Assembly (NCBI RefSeq): GCF_030161375.1
Contig: NZ_BSSQ01000005.1
Coordinates: 248,001-312,000, forward strand
DNA length: 64,000 bases
Source of the DNA: Paenibacillus glycanilyticus
GTDB lineage: Bacteria; Bacillota; Bacilli; Paenibacillales; Paenibacillaceae
Direction of reading: 5' to 3'
Positions 26,392 to 34,757 of the stretch are shown here, one piece after another (positions within the stretch are counted from its first letter, which is position 1; each line of letters opens with the position of its first letter). The notes under the pieces are model-generated. The model searched no databases, was not told the DNA's origin, and saw nothing but the letters and a program-made list of their open reading frames with translations. The position numbers were made by a program, and so were the translations under genes.

Positions 26392-27249
26392 TCAGCCCTT
26401 CACGCTTCCCGCCGTCATGCCTTCAATTATCTGCTTCTGCAAGAAGAAGTACACAACCAGCACCGGAATAATGCTCATAATAACGGCAGCCGACAATGCG
26501 GCAAAGTTCGTGCGGTAGCCGTCATTAAAGCTCGCCATACCCGTCGGCAGCGTGCGGAGTGATTCTGACGTAATAAATAATTGGGATAAAATATATTCGT
26601 TCCAGTTGCCGATGAAATTAAGAATCGTAACGGTAACAAGCGCGGGCAGCGAGATCGGCAGAACGACTTTTACAAATAACCCGCCGGCCGAAAGCCCGTC
26701 CATAATGCCCGCTTCTTCAAGTTCACCCGGAATGGATAACATAAATGCATAAATAATAAACACGGTAATAGGCAAAGCATATGTGCAGTATACCAAAATA
26801 AGGCCGAAATGCGAATTGTATAAATGGATGCCGCCAAGGCTCATTTGCTGAATTAAACGGTAGAGCGGAATGAACAACGCACCGGGCGGAACAAGCAAGC
26901 CAAACAGGATAAATTGGTACACCGCTTTATTCATCCGGGAATATTTCATGCGGGACAAAGCAAACGAGGTCATCGCCGCAAACAACAGCGTAATGAGACA
27001 AGCAAGCAACGTCACTTTTACGCTGTTCAAAGCGTACAGGCCAATTTTCGCCGTTTCCCAAGCCTGCCGGTAGTTATCGAAATTGAAATGTTTCGGAAAT
27101 CCCCAAGTATTGACCGTAATCTCGCGGCTCGTCTTGAAGGAAGACATAAGGAGCCAGACAAGCGGGAATAACGTGCAAACGATGTAAACAATCAACGAAA
27201 AATGAATCCAAAACTTCCCTTTGCGCAGTCCCGTAATTGCCGCATTCAT
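26392..27249 (-). CDS. Carbohydrate ABC transporter permease (MalG type)
   Basis: A 285-residue permease with six membrane segments. The EAA loop is EEAGIMDGLSAGGLFVKVVL and the C-terminus is FFLQKQIIEGMTAGSVKG. Its ATG overlaps the stop of the MalF-type gene by one base (TAATG), and the GAGGAGG site lies in the end of that gene. It forms the heterodimeric channel with that protein; the ATPase is supplied from elsewhere. Confidence 0.92.
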   Translation of the reverse strand: MNAAITGLRKGKFWIHFSLIVYIVCTLFPLVWLLMSSFKTSREITVNTWGFPKHFNFDNYRQAWETAKIGLYALNSVKVTLLACLITLLFAAMTSFALSRMKYSRMNKAVYQFILFGLLVPPGALFIPLYRLIQQMSLGGIHLYNSHFGLILVYCTYALPITVFIIYAFMLSIPGELEEAGIMDGLSAGGLFVKVVLPISLPALVTVTILNFIGNWNEYILSQLFITSESLRTLPTGMASFNDGYRTNFAALSAAVIMSIIPVLVVYFFLQKQIIEGMTAGSVKG

Positions 27250-28130
27250 TAGTACTGCACCTCCTCATGCTTCGTCAGTTTTTGCAAGATGCCCGTAAGC
27301 ACGAGAATCAGAATAAACATCGTTACGCCAATCGCGCTGCCGTAGCCAAGCTCCATTGAACGGAAGCCGACTTTCAGCATGTACGTGGACATCACTTCCG
27401 TCGATTGGAACGGACCGCCGTTTGTCATAATCTGAACGATATCAAGCACCTTCATCGTGCCGGATACGGTGAGCAGCAGCATAACGAACAACACCGGACG
27501 GATGAGCGGAAGCGTAATGAGCCAAGTTTCGCTCCAGCCGTTGATACCGTCAATCTTGGAAGCTTCCACAATTTCTTTCGGAATGTTCAAGATTGCGGCC
27601 AAGCATAGGACGATAAAGAAGCCGATATTTTGCCATGCGTTAGCGATCAGAATCGAGAGCATCGCAAGTTTGGGATCCGACAGCCATTCCCGTGCCCAGC
27701 TATCCGGAGCGACCAGACGGATGAATTGGTTGATAAGTCCGGAATCATAGTTGTACAACACGCCAAACAATATAGCGACCGTAGCCGTCGAGATAACGAC
27801 AGGTACAAACACGGCCGACTTGTAGAAGTCACGCATGCGGCCAACCTTACTGATCAGAATCGAGATAAGGAAGACGAGCGGAATATTCACAACTAATGAG
27901 AACGCCATAAAATAGAAATTGTTCGCAAGCGATTTCAAGAAAACTTCGTCTTTCCACAGTCTCGTGAAGTTATCGATGCCGATAAACACTTTTTCCGTAA
28001 TGCCGTCCCATTGATAAAATCCGTAAACAAACGATACGATAACCGGATATACAAAAAACAAAGCATACAATACAAGCGTTGGGATGATGAACGCGATGTA
28101 TGTGAATGGATTTCTGAGCGCCTTGTTCAT
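27249..28130 (-). CDS. Sugar ABC transporter permease (MalF type)
   Basis: A 293-residue permease with six membrane segments and EAA loop VEASKIDGINGWSETWLITL. It follows the binding-protein gene after a 257-bp gap with a terminator-like hairpin and a structured repeat, so permease transcript should be made in smaller amounts than binding protein. AGGAGG lies 8 bases before the ATG. Confidence 0.92.
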   Translation of the reverse strand: MNKALRNPFTYIAFIIPTLVLYALFFVYPVIVSFVYGFYQWDGITEKVFIGIDNFTRLWKDEVFLKSLANNFYFMAFSLVVNIPLVFLISILISKVGRMRDFYKSAVFVPVVISTATVAILFGVLYNYDSGLINQFIRLVAPDSWAREWLSDPKLAMLSILIANAWQNIGFFIVLCLAAILNIPKEIVEASKIDGINGWSETWLITLPLIRPVLFVMLLLTVSGTMKVLDIVQIMTNGGPFQSTEVMSTYMLKVGFRSMELGYGSAIGVTMFILILVLTGILQKLTKHEEVQY

Positions 28131-28156
28131 AACTTCGCCTCCTGCTTCCTTCCTTT

Positions 28157-28193
28157 AAAAAAGCTAAGGTTAAGTTCAACCTTAGCTTTTTTT
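28157..28193 (-). terminator. Intra-operon attenuating terminator
   Basis: A perfect 15-bp stem AAAAAAGCTAAGGTT/AACCTTAGCTTTTTT with a 6-base loop ends in T-runs on both strands. It stands between the binding-protein gene and the permease genes, where partial termination is common in sugar ABC operons. Confidence 0.8.
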
Positions 28194-28250
28194 CCTCTTC
28201 CTTTTTTCCAAGCCTGTGCAGTTGTTTAGATATTCTCGCGTGCCGCACCA

Positions 28251-28380
28251 GCGGAGCGAAAGTATCATTCTGGAGAAGCCTGCGTTCGCTTTTGCCACCC
28301 GAATTTCATCCGCTAAGCGGATTGCAATGAAGAAATTCGGTGGCAACGGCGATCGGAAGAATGATACTTTCGCGTAGCGG
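28251..28380. repeat. Structured intergenic element, copy A
   Basis: Three nested stems are visible: an outer perfect 16-bp stem (28,256-28,271 with 28,358-28,373), a middle 13-bp stem with one bulged C (28,294-28,307 with 28,332-28,344) and an apical ATCCGC-TAA-GCGGAT hairpin (28,308-28,322). The internal loop holds CGTTCGCTTTTGC and GGCAACGGCGATCGGAAGAA. The same boxes recur at the window's right end in inverted orientation. Confidence 0.75.
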
Positions 28381-28387
28381 TCACATC

Positions 28388-29761
28388 TTACTTAGTTGCA
28401 GCGTTAGCCTTGTCTTGTGCGGCCTGAATATCTTTTGCAACCTTCTCAGGCTTGCTCACCTTACCGATCAGCTCTTGCAGACCTACGTTAACAACAGCGC
28501 CAACAGCAGGTTGAACGATCGCGTCATAAGCTTTCCAGGAAGTCGAAGCGTTAGCCATAACCGTCAGTACGTCAGAGATTAGCGGATCTACGCCGGACAG
28601 GTCGGACAGCTTCATCGAAGGAAGAACCTTGTCTTCGAGCAGCGTGCGTTTTTGGATTTCTTCACTGTAGAAGTTAGCGATAAATTTCTTAACCATGGCA
28701 ACTTGATCTTCGTTCAGGTTAGCCGAGAAGCCAAATCCGTTCGAGTATGAAGCGTTGATCGACGTTTGGTCGCCGGCTCCGCCTGAGATCGACGGGAAGT
28801 TGAAGTAGCCGATTTGGCCTTTCAGATCGCCTGCTTCGTCGCCCGTGAAGCGGTTAGCATCCCACGAGCCCGTAAATACCATTGCCGCTTTGCCGGACAG
28901 AAGTTGCGCGCCTTGATCCGCGTATGCCAGACCGAGTGCGCCTTTTGTGAAGTAGTCATTGTTTACAAGCGTTGCGTAGTCAGTAAAGCCTTTCACAAAA
29001 CCTGCGTCCGTCCATTTTGCTTCGCCGGTTACAAGTTTGTTGATCGCGTCGATACCAACGTTGCGCTCCATAACCGTATTCCAGAGCATGCCGTTTACCC
29101 AACCGTCTTTTGCTGCCAGACCAAGCGGCGTAATGCCTGCTGCTTTGATTTTGTCAGCCGTTTCGATCAGTTGATCCCACGAAGTCGGAACGGACAGACC
29201 AAGATCTGCGAAGATTTTCTTGTTGTAGAAAATACCTTCCGAGTAGCCGCCGAATGGCAAGCCGTATACTTTACCGTCAACCGTGAACTCGTCAAGGCTG
29301 GCGAATTTGTCTTTAATGCCAAGTTCTTCAATGATCGGAGTCAGATCAAGCATGCGGCCTGCTTTGACGTACAAGTTCAGGTCGGCGCCGCCGAACACTT
29401 CGAAGATATCAGGCGGGTTGCCCGCTGTCATTTCCGCTTTCAGCTTTTGATCGCGGTTAACGACTTCGTCAATGCCTTCCAGCTTGAAGGTAAGGCCAGG
29501 ATTCTCGTCTTGCGTTTTCTTTACAACGTCTTCGAGAATTTTCAGGCGGTTTTTGCTTGTCTCTTTAATTTGAGTATGACGCAGGGACAATGTTACGTCT
29601 TTTGCTTCAGGAGTTGGAGTTGCTTCTGTAGTAGCCGCCGGCTCTTGCGAAGGTTCCGTGCTGGCTTTGTTATTGCCGCCGTTGTTATCCGAACCGCAAG
29701 CCGAAGCGACCATAGTAAACGCGGCAAGCATCGTGGCGATGAGCATTGTACTTTTTTTCAT
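28388..29761 (-). CDS. Extracellular sugar-binding lipoprotein (family 1)
   Basis: A 457-residue ABC binding protein. The signal ends in lipobox VASAC with Cys22, followed by an Asn/Glu/Pro/Thr linker. The mature part shows GNPPDIFEVFGGADLNLYVK and TSWDQLIETADKIKAAGITP, typical of the MalE/UgpB-like family. GAGGAGG lies 10 bases before the ATG. It is first in the operon with two permeases, YesM, YesN and NagZ, so the ligand is probably a GlcNAc-containing oligosaccharide; this is inferred from context. Confidence 0.9.
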   Translation of the reverse strand: MKKSTMLIATMLAAFTMVASACGSDNNGGNNKASTEPSQEPAATTEATPTPEAKDVTLSLRHTQIKETSKNRLKILEDVVKKTQDENPGLTFKLEGIDEVVNRDQKLKAEMTAGNPPDIFEVFGGADLNLYVKAGRMLDLTPIIEELGIKDKFASLDEFTVDGKVYGLPFGGYSEGIFYNKKIFADLGLSVPTSWDQLIETADKIKAAGITPLGLAAKDGWVNGMLWNTVMERNVGIDAINKLVTGEAKWTDAGFVKGFTDYATLVNNDYFTKGALGLAYADQGAQLLSGKAAMVFTGSWDANRFTGDEAGDLKGQIGYFNFPSISGGAGDQTSINASYSNGFGFSANLNEDQVAMVKKFIANFYSEEIQKRTLLEDKVLPSMKLSDLSGVDPLISDVLTVMANASTSWKAYDAIVQPAVGAVVNVGLQELIGKVSKPEKVAKDIQAAQDKANAATK

Positions 29762-29809
29762 TTAAGAAGACCTCCTCGATATAATGTTGCTTGTTTGCCT
29801 TGCACCTTT

Positions 29810-29815
29810 ATTATA
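29810..29815 (-). promoter_or_regulatory. -10 element of the binding-protein operon
   Basis: The minus strand reads TATAAT here, 49 bp before the start codon. No convincing -35 hexamer is found 16-18 bp upstream, consistent with activation by the operon's own YesN regulator. The rest of the 190-bp gap holds only the terminator of the next unit. Confidence 0.5.
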
Positions 29816-29893
29816 GATTCGATAATTCATTGCTCGGGAGGTCGAAAATAAGCAGGAGGAGGGATACAATTCTATTATTTTTCGAAACAGGGA

Positions 29894-29938
29894 TAAAAAA
29901 ACACAGCTCGCCGGGTTACTATTTCCGACAAGCTGTGT
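29894..29938 (-). terminator. Rho-independent terminator after the SWIM-SNF2 operon
   Basis: ACACAGCT pairs with AGCTGTGT, with extra pairing inside (GTCGG with CCGGC). The minus strand continues with eight T residues. It lies just downstream of the 61-residue ORF. Confidence 0.85.
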
Positions 29939-29951
29939 AATATAAAATCAC

Positions 29952-30137
29952 CTATTGCTTACGCATATCCTCTACATGAGCTCGAATAGCCTTATAAAAA
30001 GCTTGCCACTCTTCGTTTCCTTGCGCCGAACCTGACATACCCCGATCAACGTTATCCTTATGCGGCTGCTGCGGCTCAGGGGAGGCAACATGCCGTTCCG
30101 TCATCGCTTTTGCCCACTTGTCTTTCTCCTCGGACAT
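29952..30137 (-). CDS. Small hypothetical protein, 61 residues
   Basis: A charged, Gln/Glu/Lys-rich protein without membrane segments or known motifs. It starts 9 bp after the SNF2 helicase stop with GAGGGGG upstream, and a strong terminator follows. Position, ribosome site and terminator support a real gene. It might be an accessory of the helicase/SWIM pair, but no function can be assigned. Confidence 0.65.
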   Translation of the reverse strand: MSEEKDKWAKAMTERHVASPEPQQPHKDNVDRGMSGSAQGNEEWQAFYKAIRAHVEDMRKQ

Positions 30138-30146
30138 TTATCCCCC

Positions 30147-33041
30147 TCATCCCTTCAGCCAGTTTTTGCGAAGCGCAAACAGCTCTTTCAATTCATCCGT
30201 CGACAGCTCCGTAATCCATTGCTCCGATTGTCCGACGACCTGCTCGTTCAACTGTTGCTTGCGGTCAATCATCTCGTCGATTTTCTCCTCAAGGGTGCCA
30301 AGCGTAATAAACTTATGAACCTGTACCTGCTTGGTCTGGCCAATCCGGAAAGCACGATCCGTCGCCTGATTCTCGACAGCCGGATTCCACCACCGGTCGA
30401 AATGGAAGACGTGGTTGGCGGCCGTAAGATTAAGCCCTGTACCGCCGGCCTTCAGCGACAAGACAAACGCGCAGCAAGGAACCTCTGGGTTCTGGAAATT
30501 CTCGATCATCTCGTCCCGTTTGGCTTTCGGAACGCCGCCGTGCAAATAAGGAACCTTTAGCTCCAGCCGCTCTTCAAGCAGCTTCTTGAGCTGCTCGCCC
30601 ATATCAACAAACTGAGTGAAGATCAGGCAGCGTTCGCCTTCGGAAGCAATCTCCTCCACCATCTCGAGCAGACGCGCAACCTTGTTCGAACGGTTCTCGT
30701 CCCACTGCTGCAATTCGCGTTCTTCGCTTAGCATAGACGGATGATCGCAAAGCTGCTTAAGCCGCGTGAGGGAAGCGAGTATCAGCCCCCGCCGCTGCAT
30801 AGGTCCTAGCTTATCCAGCTTCTCGAGCAGATCGGCAACGATATTCTCGTAAATGGCGCCTTGTTCGGCCGTAAGCGATAAATACGTTTTCGCTTCGTTT
30901 TTCTCCGGAAGCGACAGCTGGATGGCCGGATCCTTCTTCACCCTGCGCAGCATAAAAGGTTTCACCCAGCGCTGCAAGCCGCTGATGACCTGCTCGTCGC
31001 GAGTGCGTTCGATCGGAAGCACAATCGCTTTGCGGAATTCGCCCATGCTGCCCAGGTAACCCGGGTTAATGAAATCGTAGATCGACCACAGCTCGGTCAG
31101 CCGGTTCTCCATCGGCGTACCGGTCAAGGCGATCCGGTGATTGGCGGGAAGGCCGCGGATGGCGGCCGACTGCTTCGTATACACGTTTTTTATATTTTGA
31201 GCTTCGTCTAGACATAACGCATTCCACTCGATCTGATTCAGCTCTTCTTCGTCAATTTGGGCAAGCGAATAAGAAGTGATGACGATATCGGCATCCGCAA
31301 TCGCTTCTTGGAGCGCTTCGCCTTTTTCCCGTTTGGGCCCATAATGCAGGTAGGCCGTCAGCGTTGGAGCGAACTTCTCCAGCTCCTTCTGCCAGTTGCC
31401 GATAACCGACGTCGGACAGATTAGGAGAGACGGACCAAAACTATGATTGCCATGCTCTTTCACATAGGACAAATACGCCATGAACTGGATCGTCTTGCCA
31501 AGACCCATGTCATCGGCAAGCACGCCGCCAAGGCCAAATTTCCGGAGAAATAGCAGCCAGGATACCCCTTGCAGCTGATAAGGACGCAAGGAACCGCGGA
31601 AGCTGTCAGGTATATCGACAAGCGGAATCTCCGCTGTATGCTGCAGCTGCTCGAGCCATCTGGTCAAATGGTCATTTAATTCCACTTCGGCCCGCAGATC
31701 CAAGGAAGCATCTTCCCCGTCTTCCGTCAAGGTACCGCCAAGCAAATGCATTTCCATCACGTCGCGGAAAGACAACCCTTTGCGTTTGCCTACCCGCTTC
31801 ATCCAGTCGCGGATTTGGGCTACATCTTGGGGATCAAGATGAACCCACTCTCCGCCAATATTCATCAGCCTGCGGTTTTCCTCGGCAAGCCGTATGAACT
31901 CCGACTCCGATATGTCGATATTGCCAAGCGCCATCTTCCAGTCGAACTGCACGATCTGATCGAGGCCGAACATCGGCTGCGCATCGGAACCTACCGAAGA
32001 TTTCATCTTCGCCTTTAGCCTTACCCGGCGGGAACGGACTGCTTCCCACCAGCTTGGCAGAAGTACCGGACAGCCTGCTTCCAGCAGCTGCAGACTAGCT
32101 TTCTCCATAAAGAACCAAGCATCGTTATCCGAGAGTTGTCCGCGCAGCTTCTCCGGATCAGCTTCGTCTCTCCAATCCGGCAGGGCTGCAAGCCACCGTC
32201 CTTGCTCCTTCGCAAGCCTTGACTCCAGATGCGGCAGCCAGTCTTCCGGCAGCGGTCCGTCTTGTTCAAACAACGCCTGCCAGTTCCCTTTGGAATAAAC
32301 GACCGGAATCCACGGTCCGCCATTACGGTCTTGCAAAGCAGGCCGAAGCTGCCAGCTTGCCCCTGGGGCCGGTTCTGCCAACTGGAGAGCAACTTTGAAC
32401 GGCATCGTATCCTTATGAAGGCCCAGCGCAATCAGCCAGTCCTCTTCATCCGCTGCCTTATGCTGCAGAACGGTCTCCCCGCCTGCCGCAGCGGTGATTG
32501 TGCGCCAAGCGGCCACAGCTTGGTCGTTCTGCGCCAGTATTTCTTCAACCGCATCGCTTAGCCACTGGTCCGCGCCGGCGATGCCGGAATCAAGCACCAG
32601 CCGCTGCCATTCCAGCGCAAAAGCAGCTTGATCGGCCGGAACCTCCAGCCTCCAAGCCCGTCTATGCTCTGACCAGCGTCCCCAGTCCGGCTGAAACCAT
32701 CCTTCCAGCAAAACTTCACGAAGCTTACCTGCCAGCTGCATCAAGGATTGAAGCCTATCCGACCATTCCACCTGCAGAAGCCTTACATGCTGGGGAAAAG
32801 ACAAGTAATCGACGGCAAGCAGAGGGGGAAGCTTCAGCGCTTTCCCGCCTTCCGCCTCTATTTCTTCAACCTCTGCGCCATACCAGGAGGCCTGATGCCA
32901 GGCAAATAGAACCTGCTTCAGCCTGACCGGACTTTCCTTACGGTCGGATGCCGCAAGAATGATGCCACTGTCTCCCGCATGTTCGCCATGCTTCCAGTAT
33001 CCGTCCACGAGTAATGCACGAGCGCCGATGAATGATTTCAT
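30147..33041 (-). CDS. SNF2-family DEAD/DEAH helicase (YwqA-like)
   Basis: A 964-residue ATP-dependent DNA translocase. The N-terminal half carries the bacterial SNF2-associated region. The helicase core has LADDMGLGKT (Walker A, about 505-515), LDEAQN (about 610), ALTGTPMENRL and DRAFRIGQT (about 895). The ATG overlaps the SWIM stop as ATGA, so the in-frame codon seven residues upstream is rejected. The pairing with a SWIM zinc-finger gene matches Bacillus ywqA-ywqB. Chromatin-like remodelling or repair roles are presumed, not shown. Confidence 0.9.
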   Translation of the reverse strand: MKSFIGARALLVDGYWKHGEHAGDSGIILAASDRKESPVRLKQVLFAWHQASWYGAEVEEIEAEGGKALKLPPLLAVDYLSFPQHVRLLQVEWSDRLQSLMQLAGKLREVLLEGWFQPDWGRWSEHRRAWRLEVPADQAAFALEWQRLVLDSGIAGADQWLSDAVEEILAQNDQAVAAWRTITAAAGGETVLQHKAADEEDWLIALGLHKDTMPFKVALQLAEPAPGASWQLRPALQDRNGGPWIPVVYSKGNWQALFEQDGPLPEDWLPHLESRLAKEQGRWLAALPDWRDEADPEKLRGQLSDNDAWFFMEKASLQLLEAGCPVLLPSWWEAVRSRRVRLKAKMKSSVGSDAQPMFGLDQIVQFDWKMALGNIDISESEFIRLAEENRRLMNIGGEWVHLDPQDVAQIRDWMKRVGKRKGLSFRDVMEMHLLGGTLTEDGEDASLDLRAEVELNDHLTRWLEQLQHTAEIPLVDIPDSFRGSLRPYQLQGVSWLLFLRKFGLGGVLADDMGLGKTIQFMAYLSYVKEHGNHSFGPSLLICPTSVIGNWQKELEKFAPTLTAYLHYGPKREKGEALQEAIADADIVITSYSLAQIDEEELNQIEWNALCLDEAQNIKNVYTKQSAAIRGLPANHRIALTGTPMENRLTELWSIYDFINPGYLGSMGEFRKAIVLPIERTRDEQVISGLQRWVKPFMLRRVKKDPAIQLSLPEKNEAKTYLSLTAEQGAIYENIVADLLEKLDKLGPMQRRGLILASLTRLKQLCDHPSMLSEERELQQWDENRSNKVARLLEMVEEIASEGERCLIFTQFVDMGEQLKKLLEERLELKVPYLHGGVPKAKRDEMIENFQNPEVPCCAFVLSLKAGGTGLNLTAANHVFHFDRWWNPAVENQATDRAFRIGQTKQVQVHKFITLGTLEEKIDEMIDRKQQLNEQVVGQSEQWITELSTDELKELFALRKNWLKG

Positions 33042-34624
33042 GTTACGATTTTTCCTTTCCACAGCTCTTCCTGGAATGCGCGAAGCCGTTGGTACTTGCT
33101 CACGATCCCTTCAATGTAGCGCTCCCATTTGTCCGCGTGTTTACCGGCATTATAGAGCTTCTCCAGCTTCTTCAGCTCTTTCACGGCAAGGCGGTAACCC
33201 TGCCGGTTGCGTGAATTGATGGACTCCTCAATAGACTGATGATAGAGCGGTATCAACACATGCGGTGCGGCCTTCGTCATCTCGCGAATATTTTGAACGC
33301 CAAGATCATCCGGCTTCATTCCGATCAGGAGCTGGAGATCCGCCCACTCGTCGTACTTTTTCACGGCAAGCCAATGATCCGACAAGTCGGCGTAAGAATG
33401 CGGCAGCATCTCAACCATATAACGGGTCCAGAGCGGTTCATCGGGCTGATCCGTATCCGCTCTTCTGCACAACGTCATAAACGGCCCAATCGTCCTTGCA
33501 TTCTTAACCTTTGAAATATGCTCATACAGGAAGTTCATCCAAGAGCCGATGATGGTCCAGTCTCCTTCTTCCAGCCGTTGCGCTACGCAAGGATAAATGA
33601 CCTTCTGGGAGCGCTGGAAATCCGTCTTGCCGAAATGCGCAAGCGCAGCTTCGTCATCCCGTCCAAAAAAACTAAGCATCGCTGCCGCGGTATGGATGAA
33701 ACTCACATTAACCGACTCATCCGCTTCCCGGTATTCTTCCTTCGCCATGTTGTCTAACTCGCGCGTATACCACTGCGCATCCGTAGACATCCGTTCGCAT
33801 ATCGCCAAATAAATAAAGGTCCAGTCAAACAGCTGCTGCTCGTTTTTCATCGCTTTGCTCTTGGCGTAACCCGCCAAATAATCAATCCAATGGCGGAGCT
33901 CCCCGTCCGCTTCGGACGGTTCCAGCTCAAGCGCCAGCGTATAATAATGCTCTACCCATGGCTCCGCCATGCGCAGAAACGACATTTCGTGATAATAACG
34001 GCTGAACGTATCGACCGTCTTGATGGCCTGCTCCGCCTGATCGAGCACGAACAAAATCACGCTCATCCAGTGCAGCCGCTGGCTTCGTTTATCCCAATGC
34101 TTCGTAGTTCCCTTTAGAGCCGACAAGACCGGCTGCAAGGCATGAAGCGAATGACGGCAGCTGCGCCATGTTTCGCCGTATTCGTCCTCCATCCAGCGTC
34201 CCCACTCTTCCGGCGAAGCATCGTCCGACGGTTGATCATGCCGGCCGCTAAACTTCGGCACGCTTACGGTAACCGTCCCCTGCTGCTTCTGGTCATTCCC
34301 CATAATCCGGTCGTAGGCCGCTTTCGCCGCCGCTTCTCCGTCCAAGCTATGGCAATAGGCGAAATAAACAGCCGCCATATGTTTGCAATAATCATTAAAG
34401 GGACAAGTACATTTGCTGTATTTGAAATGGTCTGAATCAAGCAATACGGAGTATACATCCGAGCCCTGCACGGCGCCGTATAACGTATCTTCGTCCGCCT
34501 GCTTGACGTTCAGCACCTGGCCGCTCCGATAATAATTCCATCCGCGGCGAATGATTTCTTCGTTCAAATGTTGTCCCAGACTATGTTCAAGCGCTGTATG
34601 AAGCTTATCATCAAGACTTGCCAA
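33038..34624 (-). CDS. SWIM zinc-finger protein (YwqB-like)
   Basis: 528 residues. The SWIM motif CTCPFNDYCKH is at 72-82 (Cys72, Cys74, Cys80, His82), preceded by the usual region around residues 20-70 (GWNYYRSGQV). The remaining 400 residues are helical without a named fold. The start is a TTG with GAGGG upstream; no ATG is available nearby. It is translationally coupled to the SNF2 helicase and probably supplies DNA or protein binding to it. Confidence 0.85.
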   Translation of the reverse strand: MASLDDKLHTALEHSLGQHLNEEIIRRGWNYYRSGQVLNVKQADEDTLYGAVQGSDVYSVLLDSDHFKYSKCTCPFNDYCKHMAAVYFAYCHSLDGEAAAKAAYDRIMGNDQKQQGTVTVSVPKFSGRHDQPSDDASPEEWGRWMEDEYGETWRSCRHSLHALQPVLSALKGTTKHWDKRSQRLHWMSVILFVLDQAEQAIKTVDTFSRYYHEMSFLRMAEPWVEHYYTLALELEPSEADGELRHWIDYLAGYAKSKAMKNEQQLFDWTFIYLAICERMSTDAQWYTRELDNMAKEEYREADESVNVSFIHTAAAMLSFFGRDDEAALAHFGKTDFQRSQKVIYPCVAQRLEEGDWTIIGSWMNFLYEHISKVKNARTIGPFMTLCRRADTDQPDEPLWTRYMVEMLPHSYADLSDHWLAVKKYDEWADLQLLIGMKPDDLGVQNIREMTKAAPHVLIPLYHQSIEESINSRNRQGYRLAVKELKKLEKLYNAGKHADKWERYIEGIVSKYQRLRAFQEELWKGKIVT

Positions 34625-34665
34625 GTTCGTTCACCCGCCCTCTTCCGTTCACCTAGCATCTTATT

Positions 34666-34671
34666 AGTATA
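34666..34671 (-). promoter_or_regulatory. -10 element of the SWIM-SNF2 operon
   Basis: TATACT on the minus strand, 41 bp before the TTG start. The upstream -35 is weak (TTTTCA at about 19 bp). Confidence 0.45.
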
Positions 34672-34697
34672 CCACAACAAATGCCCCCTCTGAAAAG

Positions 34698-34742
34698 ACA
34701 AAAGCAGCCCATTTCCCTCCCGAAAGAGTAAATGGACTGCTG
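34698..34742 (-). terminator. Rho-independent terminator after the orphan sensor kinase
   Basis: On the minus strand GCAGTCCATTT pairs with AAATGGGCTGC across a 15-base loop, followed by TTTTGTCTTTT. Confidence 0.8.
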
Positions 34743-34757
34743 AATGGATAATAGCTA

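Noticed and set aside
28814..29851. 345-residue plus-strand open frame
   Set aside because: Antisense to the binding-protein gene, which has signal peptide, ribosome site and operon context.
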